This document shows, piece by piece, positions 31,671 to 40,474 of a stretch of 64,000 nucleotides of DNA. A program made the position numbers and the translations under genes. How positions within the stretch are numbered: the first letter of the stretch is position 1; every line of letters starts with the position of its first letter. Below the pieces are notes generated by a model, which did not search any database, was not told where the DNA came from, and saw only the letters and a list, made by a program, of their open reading frames with translations. Source of the stretch: Turneriella sp942492915 (GTDB lineage: Bacteria; Spirochaetota; Leptospiria; Turneriellales; Turneriellaceae); NCBI GenBank assembly GCA_942492915.1, contig OW818662.1, forward strand, positions 1 through 64,000. Reading direction: 5' to 3'.

Positions 31671-32651
31671 CTATTTGATTTTGCCAAAATTCGGGTAGGT
31701 GCGGTAGTGGTTGAACCGCGGCTCGAGCAGCAGCGCGTTCAGCGACTCGCAGACCTCGGCGAGCAAAGCTTCGTCTTCGGCGCGCTCTGCCATCATGTAG
31801 AAGCCGCTAGGGCCGTCATAGCCCCAGTCGAACGTGACGCTGCCGTTGCTGCAGGTGCCGATGATTTCAGCCGGGCCCTGTATCGGTTTAGAAAAATTGG
31901 TGAAACCGAGTTTTGTCTGCAGGTGCGCCTTGATGCTTTCGTAAATTTCTGCATTGGTTTCGTCGATCTCGAAGAGGGTGCGGCCCAACGTGTTGCGTGT
32001 GAAGCGGCCGATAAATGTATCGGGCTTTTGCAGCAGACGAATCTCGTCGGCGAGGTTCTGCCGCGCCTGCGCTTCAAATCGCGCTCGCGCCGTTTCGCTG
32101 AAGTAGAGCTGCGGCCTCGCAAGAAATTTCTTCAGCACCGCAATGCGGCCCCCGCGGTACGCGTTCTCGGTCACGTGCGCATATTCGCGGCGAATCGAGA
32201 CGAGATAGTTGTGGTAGCGCGCAGGTTCGCCGCCCAAGACCGCCAGGTCGGCGTCGAGAAAAAGCTGCACGTCGAAACTGTCGTTGACCGGCTGGTGCTT
32301 CTTTGTCGCCATAATGAGGATTGAGACTTGTTCTGTTTGCTCTGCGCCGAGCTCAAGCCTTGCCGCATCGCGGCGCCAAAGCGCTGCACTCGCTTCTTCA
32401 TTATCTGAACGTGTAGCGTCGTACACAACATCGTGGTACAGGCAGGCAAAAAGAATGTTCTCATAGCTATCGAAGTCGTTGCGGTGCTCCGCGAGCAGCA
32501 TCGTCATTTCTGCCAGGTGCAGCTCGGTGTGGTAAAATCGGCCGGGTTCTGCATATGCGCCGAGCACCTCTTGCAAGATAGCCGGGCCGCCGTCGTGAAA
32601 GTGCATGAGCTGTCGCCATTCATAGCGGGCGGCTGTCATGAGGTCGGTCAT
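31671..32651 (-). CDS. HD-superfamily phosphohydrolase-like protein
   Basis: 326 residues. The N-terminal ~200 match the predicted metal-dependent HD hydrolases of the COG4339 type: YHTELHLAEM, then CLYHDVVYDATRSDNEEASAALW and FLDADLAVLGGEPARYHNY, giving the expected His, His-Asp and Asp metal ligands. The C-terminal ~110 residues (after DTFIGRFTRNTLGR) are an added domain of unknown type containing TFDWGYDGPSGFYMM. Substrate unknown; nucleotides are typical for the fold. Ends about 30 bases before the membrane protein gene, probably one transcript. Confidence 0.8.
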   Translation of the reverse strand: MTDLMTAARYEWRQLMHFHDGGPAILQEVLGAYAEPGRFYHTELHLAEMTMLLAEHRNDFDSYENILFACLYHDVVYDATRSDNEEASAALWRRDAARLELGAEQTEQVSILIMATKKHQPVNDSFDVQLFLDADLAVLGGEPARYHNYLVSIRREYAHVTENAYRGGRIAVLKKFLARPQLYFSETARARFEAQARQNLADEIRLLQKPDTFIGRFTRNTLGRTLFEIDETNAEIYESIKAHLQTKLGFTNFSKPIQGPAEIIGTCSNGSVTFDWGYDGPSGFYMMAERAEDEALLAEVCESLNALLLEPRFNHYRTYPNFGKIK

Positions 32652-32682
32652 TGGCCGTTTTTACCCCCGTGCAATACGAGTG

Positions 32683-33654
32683 CTATCGTTTTTTCGCGCG
32701 GCGGCGCTCAGCGTTCTTTTCACGCAGGGCAATCTCTGCGAGATACTCGTCGAGCGCCTCGCGAGTAATCACCCAGTTGCGGCTGAGTTTGATCGCGCCA
32801 ATGCGTCCCTTGCGTGCCAGCAGCGACAGGTATTCGAACGAGTATTCGGTTTGGCTGGCCGCTTCTTTCAGAGTGATGAATCCGCGCTTTTCTGCCTGCT
32901 TGCCCGTCGAAACAGCATTGAGCCAGATCGCGAGCGAACGATCGACCGCGCGCGCGACGAAGGCGTTAAAGTTTTTCAGGCGGCCCGCGTCGGCTTCGCG
33001 CAGCACACGGTAATATTTCTTGCGATCGACATGCAGAATCACCGCGGGCGGGTACCCCTTTTGCAGCAGCACCAGATTCATGAGTAACCGGGCGGTGCGG
33101 CCATTGCCGTCGGCAAATGGGTGAATGTGTGCAATCTGGAAATGCACCGCCGCGGCTATGAACCACGCCGGCAGTTTCTTTTCGTGAGCGTAATACCAGT
33201 CAATCAGATCGTCGATAAGCTTTTCGATTTTGAGATAGTTCGGTGGTATGTGTGGCGTTCCCAGGATACGCACGTGTGTGCGCCTGAGCAGTCCAGCATT
33301 GGGGTCGATTTCACGCATGATCTCGCGGTGCAGGTTTAGTATGAGCTCTTTGGAAAATGTTTCGCGTTTGGCGATCACGTTACGTATAAAGAAGATTGCC
33401 TTTTCGTGGTTGCGCGCCTCGAAGTGCTCTCTGAGCGTCTTGTTGCCGATCGTAATACCACGGCGCAGCACCATGTCGGTTTCGTGCAGCGTCAGCGTGT
33501 TGCCTTCGATCGCATTGCTGTTGAACGTCATTTCGAGATTGAAGTCAGCCTCGAGGCGCCGCACCGCCGCTTGTGAAAGTGGGCGCAACCGGTCGAGCGC
33601 CCGTTTTTTGCCCTCAATCGCGCGGGTCTGCTCTGACATATCTTCAATATCCAT
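32683..33654 (-). CDS. Class II Fic-domain protein with C-terminal HTH
   Basis: Fic AMP-transferase family. The catalytic loop HPFADGNGRTARLLMN is intact. An N-terminal inhibitory helix motif SNAIEGN (S/T-xxx-E-G/N) marks the self-inhibited class II. The last ~70 residues (ITLKEAASQTEYSFEYLSLLARKGRIGAIKLSRNWVITREAL) form a MerR/excisionase-like helix-turn-helix, so the protein may bind DNA as well as modify a target. Candidate starts are ATGs at 33672, 33654 and 33639; 33654 is preferred because 33672 would translate the first operator half-site. Four TATCGGATA-type half-sites lie immediately upstream, suggesting autoregulation. Confidence 0.88.
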   Translation of the reverse strand: MDIEDMSEQTRAIEGKKRALDRLRPLSQAAVRRLEADFNLEMTFNSNAIEGNTLTLHETDMVLRRGITIGNKTLREHFEARNHEKAIFFIRNVIAKRETFSKELILNLHREIMREIDPNAGLLRRTHVRILGTPHIPPNYLKIEKLIDDLIDWYYAHEKKLPAWFIAAAVHFQIAHIHPFADGNGRTARLLMNLVLLQKGYPPAVILHVDRKKYYRVLREADAGRLKNFNAFVARAVDRSLAIWLNAVSTGKQAEKRGFITLKEAASQTEYSFEYLSLLARKGRIGAIKLSRNWVITREALDEYLAEIALREKNAERRRAKKR

Positions 33655-33657
33655 TTG

Positions 33658-33746
33658 TATCGGATATATCATTCATCAAAGTATCCGATATAATATATCG
33701 CGTCAATTATTTATATCGGATAGGTGTAATTAAGAAATATCCGATA
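33658..33746. promoter_or_regulatory. Operator array: two identical TATCGGATA-N15-TATCCGATA pairs
   Basis: Half-sites TATCGGATA at 33658-33666 and 33714-33722 face TATCCGATA at 33682-33690 and 33738-33746. Both pairs have the same 15-base spacer, and the second pair is displaced by exactly 56 bases. The array starts at the fic start codon and fills the divergent region before the FUSC gene. It is AT-rich and could hold promoters for either side. Confidence 0.8.
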
Positions 33747-33858
33747 CATCCGTTGAACCAGAGAGGTCTGAATTGACAGTTGGGGTATCTTGAAGGTTGC
33801 CCGGCAATCTGAATTCTCATGTTCACCCCGTTTCACTCTTCGGTTCTGCGAAAGCAGC

Positions 33859-34383
33859 ATGACCCCACAAAAGCGTAACACCGCCATCTACATTGCCAAA
33901 ACAATCACTGCGGTGTTATTGTGTTTCGTGCTCTCGCTGTGGGTGAGCCGTCTCGATTATATCTGGGCGCTCATTTCGGCCGTGCTCGTCATGTCGCCCG
34001 ATACCTCAACTCCGCTAGGTAGCCACCAGAACACGGTGGAGCTATCCGTGATACGCATCAAGGGTAACATCATCGGCTGCCTCGTGGGTGTGCTGGTGCT
34101 TTTCGCCGCGCTGGAAAATCCCGTAAATATTATTACGGGCGCGGTAGTTGCGCTGTTCGTGTGCCACAGGTTGAGCCTCATGGCCGGTGCGCGTTCAACG
34201 GTCGTGGCGCTGATTATAACCTTAATGCAGACCGATTCTGCCGATCACTGGGGCTCGGCGCTCGCGCGCGTTGCTGCGGTTGTCGCTGGCTGTGCGATCG
34301 CGCTTTTTGCGACGCACTTGGTGCACAATGTGTTCAAACTTGAATATTCAGTCGAGACTGCGCCCGGGACAAGAACTCTGTAG
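33859..34383 (+). CDS. FUSC-family membrane protein
   Basis: About 174 residues from ATG 33859 (a start at 33790 would add 23 residues without membrane character). Pattern AIYIAKTITAVLLCFVLSLWVSRLDYIWALISAVLVMSPD, then GNIIGCLVGVLVLFAALENP and further helices, is that of the N-terminal half of FUSC/aromatic-acid-exporter proteins. It lacks the cytoplasmic C-terminal domain of full-length members, so it is the short type. Substrate unknown. Divergent from fic across the operator array; convergent with galE 8 bases away. Confidence 0.8.
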   Translation: MTPQKRNTAIYIAKTITAVLLCFVLSLWVSRLDYIWALISAVLVMSPDTSTPLGSHQNTVELSVIRIKGNIIGCLVGVLVLFAALENPVNIITGAVVALFVCHRLSLMAGARSTVVALIITLMQTDSADHWGSALARVAAVVAGCAIALFATHLVHNVFKLEYSVETAPGTRTL

Positions 34384-34391
34384 CCATAAGT

Positions 34392-35408
34392 TCACGCCCG
34401 CTTTGCGAGTGTCTGCGACCACACCCACGCCGAGCGCATTGCGTCTTGGAGCGAGCGTGTGGCTTTCCAGGCGAGCGTGGTTTCGATCTTGGTGACATCC
34501 CCATAGAGCGTGGCGACATCGCCTTCGCGGCGCGCGCCGAACTCGTGCGCGAGTGGGCGGCCGCTGACGCTTTCAAACGCCTGAATCAGTTCGATGAGCG
34601 AGTTGCCTTTGCCGGTACCGACATTGAACGCATCGACTGTACCAGCGTTCTGCTTTTGCAGCCAACCGAGCGCAGCGAGGTGCGCTTCTGCCAAATCGCT
34701 CACGTGAATAAAATCGCGCACGCACGTGCCGTCGGGGGTGTCGTAGTCACGCCCGTAAACGGTGAGCTTCTCGCGCAAACCCGCCGCGACCTGAATGAGG
34801 TATGGCACAAGATTATTCGGATACCCCTGCGGAAACTCGCCGATAAAGCCGCTCGCGTCGGCGCCGACCGGGTTGAAGTAGCGCAGCAGCACAGCGCGCA
34901 GCATCGGGTTCGCTTTTACGAAATCAGCAATCAGCTTTTCGCCGACCAGTTTGCTGAAACCATAGGGTGAGTTGACGACAGACAGCGGGTGTGTTTCTGC
35001 AATCGGCAACGACTTTGGCGTTCCGTATACCGCGGCGGATGAAGAAAACACCAGATCTTTTATACCGTGTTTCAGCATCGCGGCCAGCATAACCGCGAGT
35101 CCGTTGACGTTGTTGTCATGGTATTCGAGTGGTTTGTCGATCGACTCGCGCACTGCCTTCAGCGCCGCAAAGTGTATCACCGCGCTGACGGGAAATGCAC
35201 CGAACAGACGTTCAAGGGTGGCCGCATCACGGCAGTCGCCTTCGATGAACGTGACCTCGCCGGCCCGCGCGGCTGCCCTGATGCCTTCGACGACCTCGCG
35301 GCGACCGATTGCGAGGTTATCGAGAATAACGACCTTGTGCCCGGCGCGCAGGGCCTCGACGACCGTATGTGACCCGATAAAGCCGACCCCGCCGGTGACA
35401 AGCAGCAT
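34392..35408 (-). CDS. galE: UDP-glucose 4-epimerase
   Basis: 338 residues, normal for the family. Interconverts UDP-glucose and UDP-galactose using bound NAD in the cytoplasm, supplying surface polysaccharide precursors. Visible are the NAD-binding VTGGVGFIGSHTVVE, VIHFAALKAVRES, SSSAAVYG with the catalytic serine, SPYGFSKLVGE with the YxxxK pair, and LRYFNPVGADASG. It is monocistronic by spacing and starts divergently 133 bases from the outer-membrane protein gene. Confidence 0.95.
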   Translation of the reverse strand: MLLVTGGVGFIGSHTVVEALRAGHKVVILDNLAIGRREVVEGIRAAARAGEVTFIEGDCRDAATLERLFGAFPVSAVIHFAALKAVRESIDKPLEYHDNNVNGLAVMLAAMLKHGIKDLVFSSSAAVYGTPKSLPIAETHPLSVVNSPYGFSKLVGEKLIADFVKANPMLRAVLLRYFNPVGADASGFIGEFPQGYPNNLVPYLIQVAAGLREKLTVYGRDYDTPDGTCVRDFIHVSDLAEAHLAALGWLQKQNAGTVDAFNVGTGKGNSLIELIQAFESVSGRPLAHEFGARREGDVATLYGDVTKIETTLAWKATRSLQDAMRSAWVWSQTLAKRA

Positions 35409-35541
35409 GTGGCAATGACCGGCAAGCGCGCGCGCCTGAAAAGAGATTTGCGGTCTGCTTCGCGCTGCGCCAGTACCCGTGTATGCAAGCCTTGAGTCCC
35501 GGACGTAATCTGTCGATATTAAGCGCGTAGGGTCGTCTTAT

Positions 35542-36531
35542 ATGCCAGTCATGTTTCGAGGGTTAATCCGCATTGTTTGCGCCGCCACGGTAGCCTCGGC
35601 CGTTGTGCCGTTGCAGGCCACGGTCAACTTTACCGGGCTGAGCGGTGCAGATCTCACACAGGCGCAAGATCTCGATGCCAAGTATTCAAAATACGCGCAG
35701 TCATTCTCGCGCTATTACGGTGATGCGATGGCGTTCTCATCGCATCTGTCGGCGCCCATCGCGCGCGATAACCTCGGCAAGTTTCCTTCGCTCTATTTTG
35801 GACTCGGGCTCGGCGCCTCATTCGGCAAAGTTGATGCAATGAAGAACGACGTTGACTCGTCGATCAGCGGCAGCGTGCCTTCGTACCTCGTTGCACCCAA
35901 CATTTCTTTTAACTTCGGCATGGGCATCACCCGCAAATGGGATCTCAGATTTTCGTTTTTTCCCAACGTACCGATCGCGCTGAGCTCTGGCGCATTCGGC
36001 AGCGGCAGCTCAGGCGAAATAAAATTTGGTACCTATCGGGCGCGTATGGGCTACCATCTCGTCGAAGGTGGATTTATGAAACCAGGGGTGACGATCGCCG
36101 GTTTTGCGTCGTACACGACCGGGGCGCTCTCTCTTTCGCAGACAGGGCAGAGCGTGACCTCAGGTTCAGTTTCTCTGACAAATGCCACGACAAGCCTTGC
36201 CACCAACTGGCAGTACCTCGGCGTCGGCCCCGAAGCGCGCGTCTGGTATGACCTGATGTTCTTTCATCCATTTATTGGTTACTCTCTGGGCTTGCAGGTG
36301 GGCCAATATACAACCGGACTCGACGTAGCAGGTACCCTGACTGTGGGCGCCACACCCTACGGAACCGGCTCGATCAATATTTCAGAACGCCAGGCCGCGC
36401 GCCTCTGGTCGCATCGGTTACTGTTGGGATTCGAAATTTCACTGTTCGTGATCGAGATCGGCGTTGAAGCGCAGGTCGACATGGTCAACGGCCTCGTCGG
36501 CGCCGCGTTCGGCACTGCGTTCAGATTCTAG
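35542..36531 (+). CDS. Outer-membrane beta-barrel protein, unrecognised
   Basis: 329 residues (start at 35542; ATG 35551 also possible). A signal peptide (IVCAATVASAVVPLQA) is followed by alternating beta-strand patterns (SLYFGLGLGASFGKV, ISFNFGMGITRKWDLRFSFFPN, FHPFIGYSLGLQVGQY) and a C-terminal phenylalanine (GTAFRF), typical of an outer-membrane barrel of about 12-14 strands. No named family recognised; similar proteins are common in Leptospirales. Followed by a strong terminator. Confidence 0.75.
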   Translation: MPVMFRGLIRIVCAATVASAVVPLQATVNFTGLSGADLTQAQDLDAKYSKYAQSFSRYYGDAMAFSSHLSAPIARDNLGKFPSLYFGLGLGASFGKVDAMKNDVDSSISGSVPSYLVAPNISFNFGMGITRKWDLRFSFFPNVPIALSSGAFGSGSSGEIKFGTYRARMGYHLVEGGFMKPGVTIAGFASYTTGALSLSQTGQSVTSGSVSLTNATTSLATNWQYLGVGPEARVWYDLMFFHPFIGYSLGLQVGQYTTGLDVAGTLTVGATPYGTGSINISERQAARLWSHRLLLGFEISLFVIEIGVEAQVDMVNGLVGAAFGTAFRF

Positions 36532-36532
36532 G

Positions 36533-36551
36533 GGTTTCCCGAAGGGAAACC
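36533..36551. terminator. Bidirectional terminator hairpin
   Basis: GGTTTCCC (36533-36540) pairs perfectly with GGGAAACC (36544-36551) around GAA, between convergent genes. Confidence 0.8.
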
Positions 36552-37157
36552 TTAACCCTTTATTGCCCGCATGACATAATAGGGCTGCTTGCCGCTCTCT
36601 TCGTGCTGCAGCTTCAGACCGCTCATCGCAATCAGCCGCCGAAAATCAGCGACCGCAATTCTGCGCGACGCGGGAAAATAAATATCAATCACCGGATGCG
36701 TTTTTTCGGGATCCCACTCGACAAATAAAAATTGAATACCCGCAGGCATTTGTCTCACAAGTTGCGGCAGGCCAATGTCGGGGTGTTCGAGCGCGGCGAT
36801 GCTGAACGAACAGATGACGTAATCCATCTGTGGCAGCCAGCCTGGTAATGAAATCTGCGAATAGTTCGGCAGGTGAAACGCGGTAAGATTTTTCACCACG
36901 CGGTGCGCGATGCGACCCCAAAGTACATCGAGGCAATCTTCGTCGGTATCGCAAGCGTAGACCCGAATACCGGGTAAGGGCAGCGTGGCGAGCTGCATCG
37001 CGACATAGCCATGGCCGCAGCCAAAATCGAGTATGTTGAGATTCTCGCGTGCGTCTTTCTGAATCTGCGTCGTGTAGATGAGAGGCTGTACGAGCTTTTC
37101 GCGCTGGTCAGAGACGAGAAACTGTTGGTAGAGAGCGAATTCTTCGGCGTGTTGCAG
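36552..37157 (-). CDS. Class I SAM-dependent methyltransferase, unusual start
   Basis: The first ATG (36998) lies after the cofactor motif: frame continues upstream through LNILDFGCGHGYVAMQL (SAM-binding motif I) and EEFALYQQFLVSDQREKLVQPLIY before meeting a stop at 37188-37190. No ATG, GTG or TTG occurs in that stretch; CTG at 37157 or an ATT near 37070 are the possible starts. From CTG 37157 the protein has 201 residues and a complete Rossmann-type core (motif I, YACDTDEDCLD acidic loop, MDYVICSFSIAALEHPD). Substrate unknown. It follows gatC closely and is likely expressed with it. Confidence 0.65.
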   Translation of the reverse strand: MQHAEEFALYQQFLVSDQREKLVQPLIYTTQIQKDARENLNILDFGCGHGYVAMQLATLPLPGIRVYACDTDEDCLDVLWGRIAHRVVKNLTAFHLPNYSQISLPGWLPQMDYVICSFSIAALEHPDIGLPQLVRQMPAGIQFLFVEWDPEKTHPVIDIYFPASRRIAVADFRRLIAMSGLKLQHEESGKQPYYVMRAIKG

Positions 37158-37174
37158 TCGGGCCCCCGATCGCT

Positions 37175-37495
37175 CTAGCCCTCGGTTTCAATTACGCGTG
37201 GTACAACGAAAAAACCCGATTCAAATTTCGGGGCAAACTTGCGAATAGCATCTTGGCCGATCGAGGCCTCGGGCTCATCTTCGCGGGACGAATTGGTCAG
37301 TCCCAGCGGGTGATCCATTGTCGCAGCGCCGGTAGTGTCAGCTTCTTTGATTTGCGCGACGAAGTCGAGAATGCCGTTGAAATCGTGCGCCATTTTCTGC
37401 AGCTCGTCGCCTTCGAGGCGCAGCTTACTCAGCGAGGCAATCTTTTGCACCTCGGCGAGGCTAAGCGCAGACGCGGTGGATGACTTTTCAGACAT
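37175..37495 (-). CDS. gatC: Asp/Glu-tRNA amidotransferase subunit C
   Basis: 106 residues. Small stabilising subunit of GatCAB, which converts Glu-tRNA(Gln) or Asp-tRNA(Asn) to the amidated forms. The family pattern is clear: LSLAEVQKIASLSKLRLEGDELQKMAHDFNGILDFVAQIKEADT, then a middle belt DHPLGLTNSSREDEPEAS and the C-terminal FFVVPRVIE. gatA and gatB are not in the window. It is followed at 18 bases by the methyltransferase and preceded by a complex intergenic hairpin region (37571-37650). Confidence 0.93.
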   Translation of the reverse strand: MSEKSSTASALSLAEVQKIASLSKLRLEGDELQKMAHDFNGILDFVAQIKEADTTGAATMDHPLGLTNSSREDEPEASIGQDAIRKFAPKFESGFFVVPRVIETEG

Positions 37496-37570
37496 GCGGA
37501 AATTAACCCCGCTTCACTCAGCGCGCAAAGTAGAAAATGGAGTACCCGGCGCGCGATTCTCTTGAGCCTG

Positions 37571-37650
37571 CCACAATGACCGCAAGCAGGCGCTTCGCCG
37601 CTTTAGCAGCAGTTTTCTCTGGAAAACTGCGAGGCTTGCGGGCATTGTGG
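37571..37650. repeat. Nested inverted repeat, three-way-junction-like
   Basis: Outer arms 37571-37587 and 37634-37650 match at 16 of 17 positions. Inside are two further hairpins: GGCG-CTT-CGCC (37589-37599) and a perfect 9-bp stem GCAGTTTTC (37609-37617) with 37622-37630. The 80-base element lies between a membrane protein stop and the gatC start. It has no T-run, so a simple terminator is unlikely; a structured RNA or a small mobile-element end are alternatives. Confidence 0.6.
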
Positions 37651-37664
37651 GGCTTTAAGCTGCT

Positions 37665-38360
37665 TCAATCTGCAGCTGCGGCGAAAGAAGAATCGTGCGC
37701 CAAGTGCACCCACCACAGAAAACCGCAGTAATACAGCAAATTCGGCACAATGCGGATTGCGTAACCTGCAGTGACTCCGTTCAGAATGAGTGTGTCGGCA
37801 AGCGACCACAGGCCATAGAACAAAAATACAGGTATTGCCGCAGTTTTGACGAACCGGCTCGCCGCGGGAGCAAGAGACTTCTGCGGCAGCACCACGAAGA
37901 TCCACAATGTTGTAAGGCCAAAGAATACGAGTTCATAAGCCAGAAACTTGTGGCGGGCATCGTTCATGAGCTCAGGCTTTGCAAACCCGATCGCTGCGAC
38001 CAATATCGTCGGAAACAGCGTGAAGACAAATGCAGGTTTGAGAACACTCGCCGGTAGCGCGAGGTGCTCCAGTTCTTCTGGGCCCAGGCCCGCATAAAGA
38101 AAATAAGCGAGCAGAAGAATAAAACGCAGGTCACCGATCAGTACAAACAGATATTCGACTGCCACCTGCGCCCCGTCGCTGCCGATCGGAAACAGGTGGC
38201 TGGCCACCAGAATATCGACCAATGTGGTCGCCCCGAAAAGCAGCAGGTATCGCATTAATGGTGGCCTGCGCGCGACAGCGAAAACGACCAGCGCCAGGTT
38301 TGAAGCGATCGCGGGCCAGGTCTTGAACCAGAAATATTGGTCGATGCCGACAAGATTCAT
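37665..38360 (-). CDS. Seven-helix membrane protein, unrecognised
   Basis: 231 residues with about seven hydrophobic helices (for example YLLLFGATTLVDILVASHL, LRFILLLAYFLYAG, FVFTLFPTILVAAIGFA, FGLTTLWIFVVLP). No family motif recognised. Its ATG is one base from the stop of the upstream permease gene, so it is read as the third gene of that transcript; a role linked to the permeases cannot be inferred from sequence. Confidence 0.7.
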   Translation of the reverse strand: MNLVGIDQYFWFKTWPAIASNLALVVFAVARRPPLMRYLLLFGATTLVDILVASHLFPIGSDGAQVAVEYLFVLIGDLRFILLLAYFLYAGLGPEELEHLALPASVLKPAFVFTLFPTILVAAIGFAKPELMNDARHKFLAYELVFFGLTTLWIFVVLPQKSLAPAASRFVKTAAIPVFLFYGLWSLADTLILNGVTAGYAIRIVPNLLYYCGFLWWVHLAHDSSFAAAAD

Positions 38361-38361
38361 A

Positions 38362-39396
38362 TCACCTCGCGAAACGTTGGCGCAACCTGTCGCCGATTTG
38401 GTTAAAGGTTATGACGGTCAGAAAAATCAGCAAGCCCGGGAACAGCGTCATCCACCAGGCGATGTCGGGAAAGTCTTGCGCAGTCTTCAACACATCACCC
38501 CACGAAGGTTCGGGAATCGGCACACCGATGCCGAGAAAGCTTAGCGCTGATTCTGTGAGCACTGCCTCGGCAACGTCAAAGGCGGCCGTGACCGAAAGCG
38601 GCCCCGCGGTTGCCGGCAAAATATGTATGAAGATAATGCGCCAGTTCGAAGCACCCATCGCGCGGGCGCTCTGCACATAGTCATAGTTGCGCACGCGCAT
38701 CACTTCACCGCGCACCAGACGCGCAATACCTGTCCAACTGGTGAGGCCGATGACGATCATCAGGTTGAGTAACGACGGTTTTTTGAGAGCCATCACTGCA
38801 ATAATCAAAATCAGTTTGGGAAAACAAATGACGATCTCAATAAACCGGCTGATAACAGAATCGACGTAGCCGCCGAAGTAGCCGGCGACGGCGCCGATCG
38901 CCACGCCGATCATCAGCGCCAGCCCGACGGCGACGAGCGACACAAGCAATGAGTTGCGGGTGCCGCGTATCAGGCGCGCCGCAACGTCGCGGCCGTTTTC
39001 GTCAGTGCCAAGATAATGTTTGAATCTGTCACCAAAGAGGCTGGGGGATTTCAGGTAGTTTTCCAGTTCTGTCTCATAGGGCGAATACGGTATAAGTGTG
39101 AAGATTGCGCCAATCTCACCTTTGGTCACGAGTTTACGGTATTCTATTTTCTCAACCTGAGCGTCAGAGAATACCAGAGAATACAGCAACGGCGACCGTT
39201 TGAGTGTAAGCCCTGATTTGGCTTCGAAATCCGCCTTGTCGTAAATAAGCAACGGCTGCGAAGATGACAGTACAGGGGCGCAGGTGCCGGTGAACACGAA
39301 GAGCGTCAGAAAAAAATATGCCCAGACAGGCGCGCCGCTTCGGCGCGCCGCAGCGATGCGATCGTTAATGGCAGGGATAAGACGAGGCAGGCGCAT
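38362..39396 (-). CDS. Peptide-type ABC transporter permease, OppC/YejE-like
   Basis: 344 residues. The N-terminus has one membrane helix followed by an extended external segment (residues ~50-130, ending LGTDENGRDVAARLIRGTRNSLLV), as in YejE-like permeases that take microcin C-type peptides or oligopeptides. The transmembrane domain carries the permease signature region YVQSARAMGASNWRIIFIHILPATAGPL (EAA loop) that docks the ATPase. The start codon shares bases with the stop of the oppB-like gene. No binding protein or ATPase gene is nearby, so those subunits must be encoded elsewhere. Confidence 0.9.
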   Translation of the reverse strand: MRLPRLIPAINDRIAAARRSGAPVWAYFFLTLFVFTGTCAPVLSSSQPLLIYDKADFEAKSGLTLKRSPLLYSLVFSDAQVEKIEYRKLVTKGEIGAIFTLIPYSPYETELENYLKSPSLFGDRFKHYLGTDENGRDVAARLIRGTRNSLLVSLVAVGLALMIGVAIGAVAGYFGGYVDSVISRFIEIVICFPKLILIIAVMALKKPSLLNLMIVIGLTSWTGIARLVRGEVMRVRNYDYVQSARAMGASNWRIIFIHILPATAGPLSVTAAFDVAEAVLTESALSFLGIGVPIPEPSWGDVLKTAQDFPDIAWWMTLFPGLLIFLTVITFNQIGDRLRQRFAR

Positions 39397-40400
39397 CAGG
39401 TTTTCTCGTTTTGCATCCCGTAGCGAATGCGTGGGTCAACGGCCATGTAGGTGATGTCGCTCAGAAAAATGCCGAGCATAGTCAATACTGATGAGATTGA
39501 AACCACCGCGATGATGACGGTGTCGTCGTTTGCATAGAAGCTGTCGTACGCGAGTTTGCCCATACCTGGAATTGAGAAGATACGCTCCAGAATTACCGAG
39601 CCGCCGATGAGCGAAGGCAACAGGCCACCGAGCAGCGTCACGAGCGGTATTACCGAGTTACGCAGAGCATGAACGTAGATAACCGTTGCATTCGACATCC
39701 CTTTCGCCTTTGCCGTACGCACGTAGTCAGAACGCAGTGCCTCAAGAAAAGATGACTTCATGTACCGGCTCAGAAACGCAAACGAGCCATAAACCATCAC
39801 AAAAACGGGCAGCACAAGGTGCCAGAGAAAATCACCCACCTGCTGGTACCAGGTAAGCTTTGAAAAATACGGACTTACCAAACCCGAAAGTGGAAACATA
39901 TCGAGATATTCGGCCGAACCAAAATATTTGAGCACCATGAGGGCAACCCAAAATCCCGGTAGAGCATAGAGTATGTAGAGTACGGTCGCGATTGCGTTTT
40001 CGCGTCGCGCGCCGTCGTGCAGCGCCATGTACACGCCCAGTGGAATTGAGATAGTATACACGATAAATACCGTGATCAGGTTAAAAAAAAGCGTGATGGG
40101 AAGTGCTTCGCCGATCTTGCTCAAAACCGGGCGGTGGTCGATGCGGCTTTCAGAAAAATCAAGCGTGAGAATGTTTTTCCACAGTTTGAGGTACTGCACG
40201 TGCAACGGTTGGTCGAGGCCGTAGTACGCACGCATTTTGGTCTGGAATTCATCAAGCCCTGAACTCTCTTTCATACCATCGGGTCCCATCGAAGCAGTCG
40301 TCAAGGCGTCAGGTCGAAGTTTGATAAGAAAAAAGGTGATCGTGATGATTCCGACAAAAGTCGGCACCATGAGCAAAAATCGGCGGATTGCGTAACGCAC
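39396..40400 (-). CDS. Peptide-type ABC transporter permease, OppB/YejB-like
   Basis: 334 residues, first gene of the permease transcript. Starts with the OppB-type N-terminal helix (RRFLLMVPTFVGIITITFFLIKLRP) and the loop FQTKMRAYYGLDQPLHVQYLKLWKNILTLDFSESR. The transmembrane core has the docking loop DYVRTAKAKGMSNATVIYVHALRNSVIPLVT and IFSIPGMGKLAYDSF. With the OppC-like partner it would form the membrane channel for importing peptides or related compounds. A divergent region of about 110 bases separates it from the second DUF1564-like gene. Confidence 0.92.
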   Translation of the reverse strand: MRYAIRRFLLMVPTFVGIITITFFLIKLRPDALTTASMGPDGMKESSGLDEFQTKMRAYYGLDQPLHVQYLKLWKNILTLDFSESRIDHRPVLSKIGEALPITLFFNLITVFIVYTISIPLGVYMALHDGARRENAIATVLYILYALPGFWVALMVLKYFGSAEYLDMFPLSGLVSPYFSKLTWYQQVGDFLWHLVLPVFVMVYGSFAFLSRYMKSSFLEALRSDYVRTAKAKGMSNATVIYVHALRNSVIPLVTLLGGLLPSLIGGSVILERIFSIPGMGKLAYDSFYANDDTVIIAVVSISSVLTMLGIFLSDITYMAVDPRIRYGMQNEKT

Positions 40401-40474
40401 GTGCGTGCGAACACGATGTAAAGAGAGTGTCGGTCAACAATTAAAGCGGGATATAAACAATTTCGCGGGGTAAT

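Noticed and set aside
33655..33672. fic start at ATG 33672
   Set aside because: It translates an operator half-site into MIYPIQ; a downstream ATG is more likely, though not proven.
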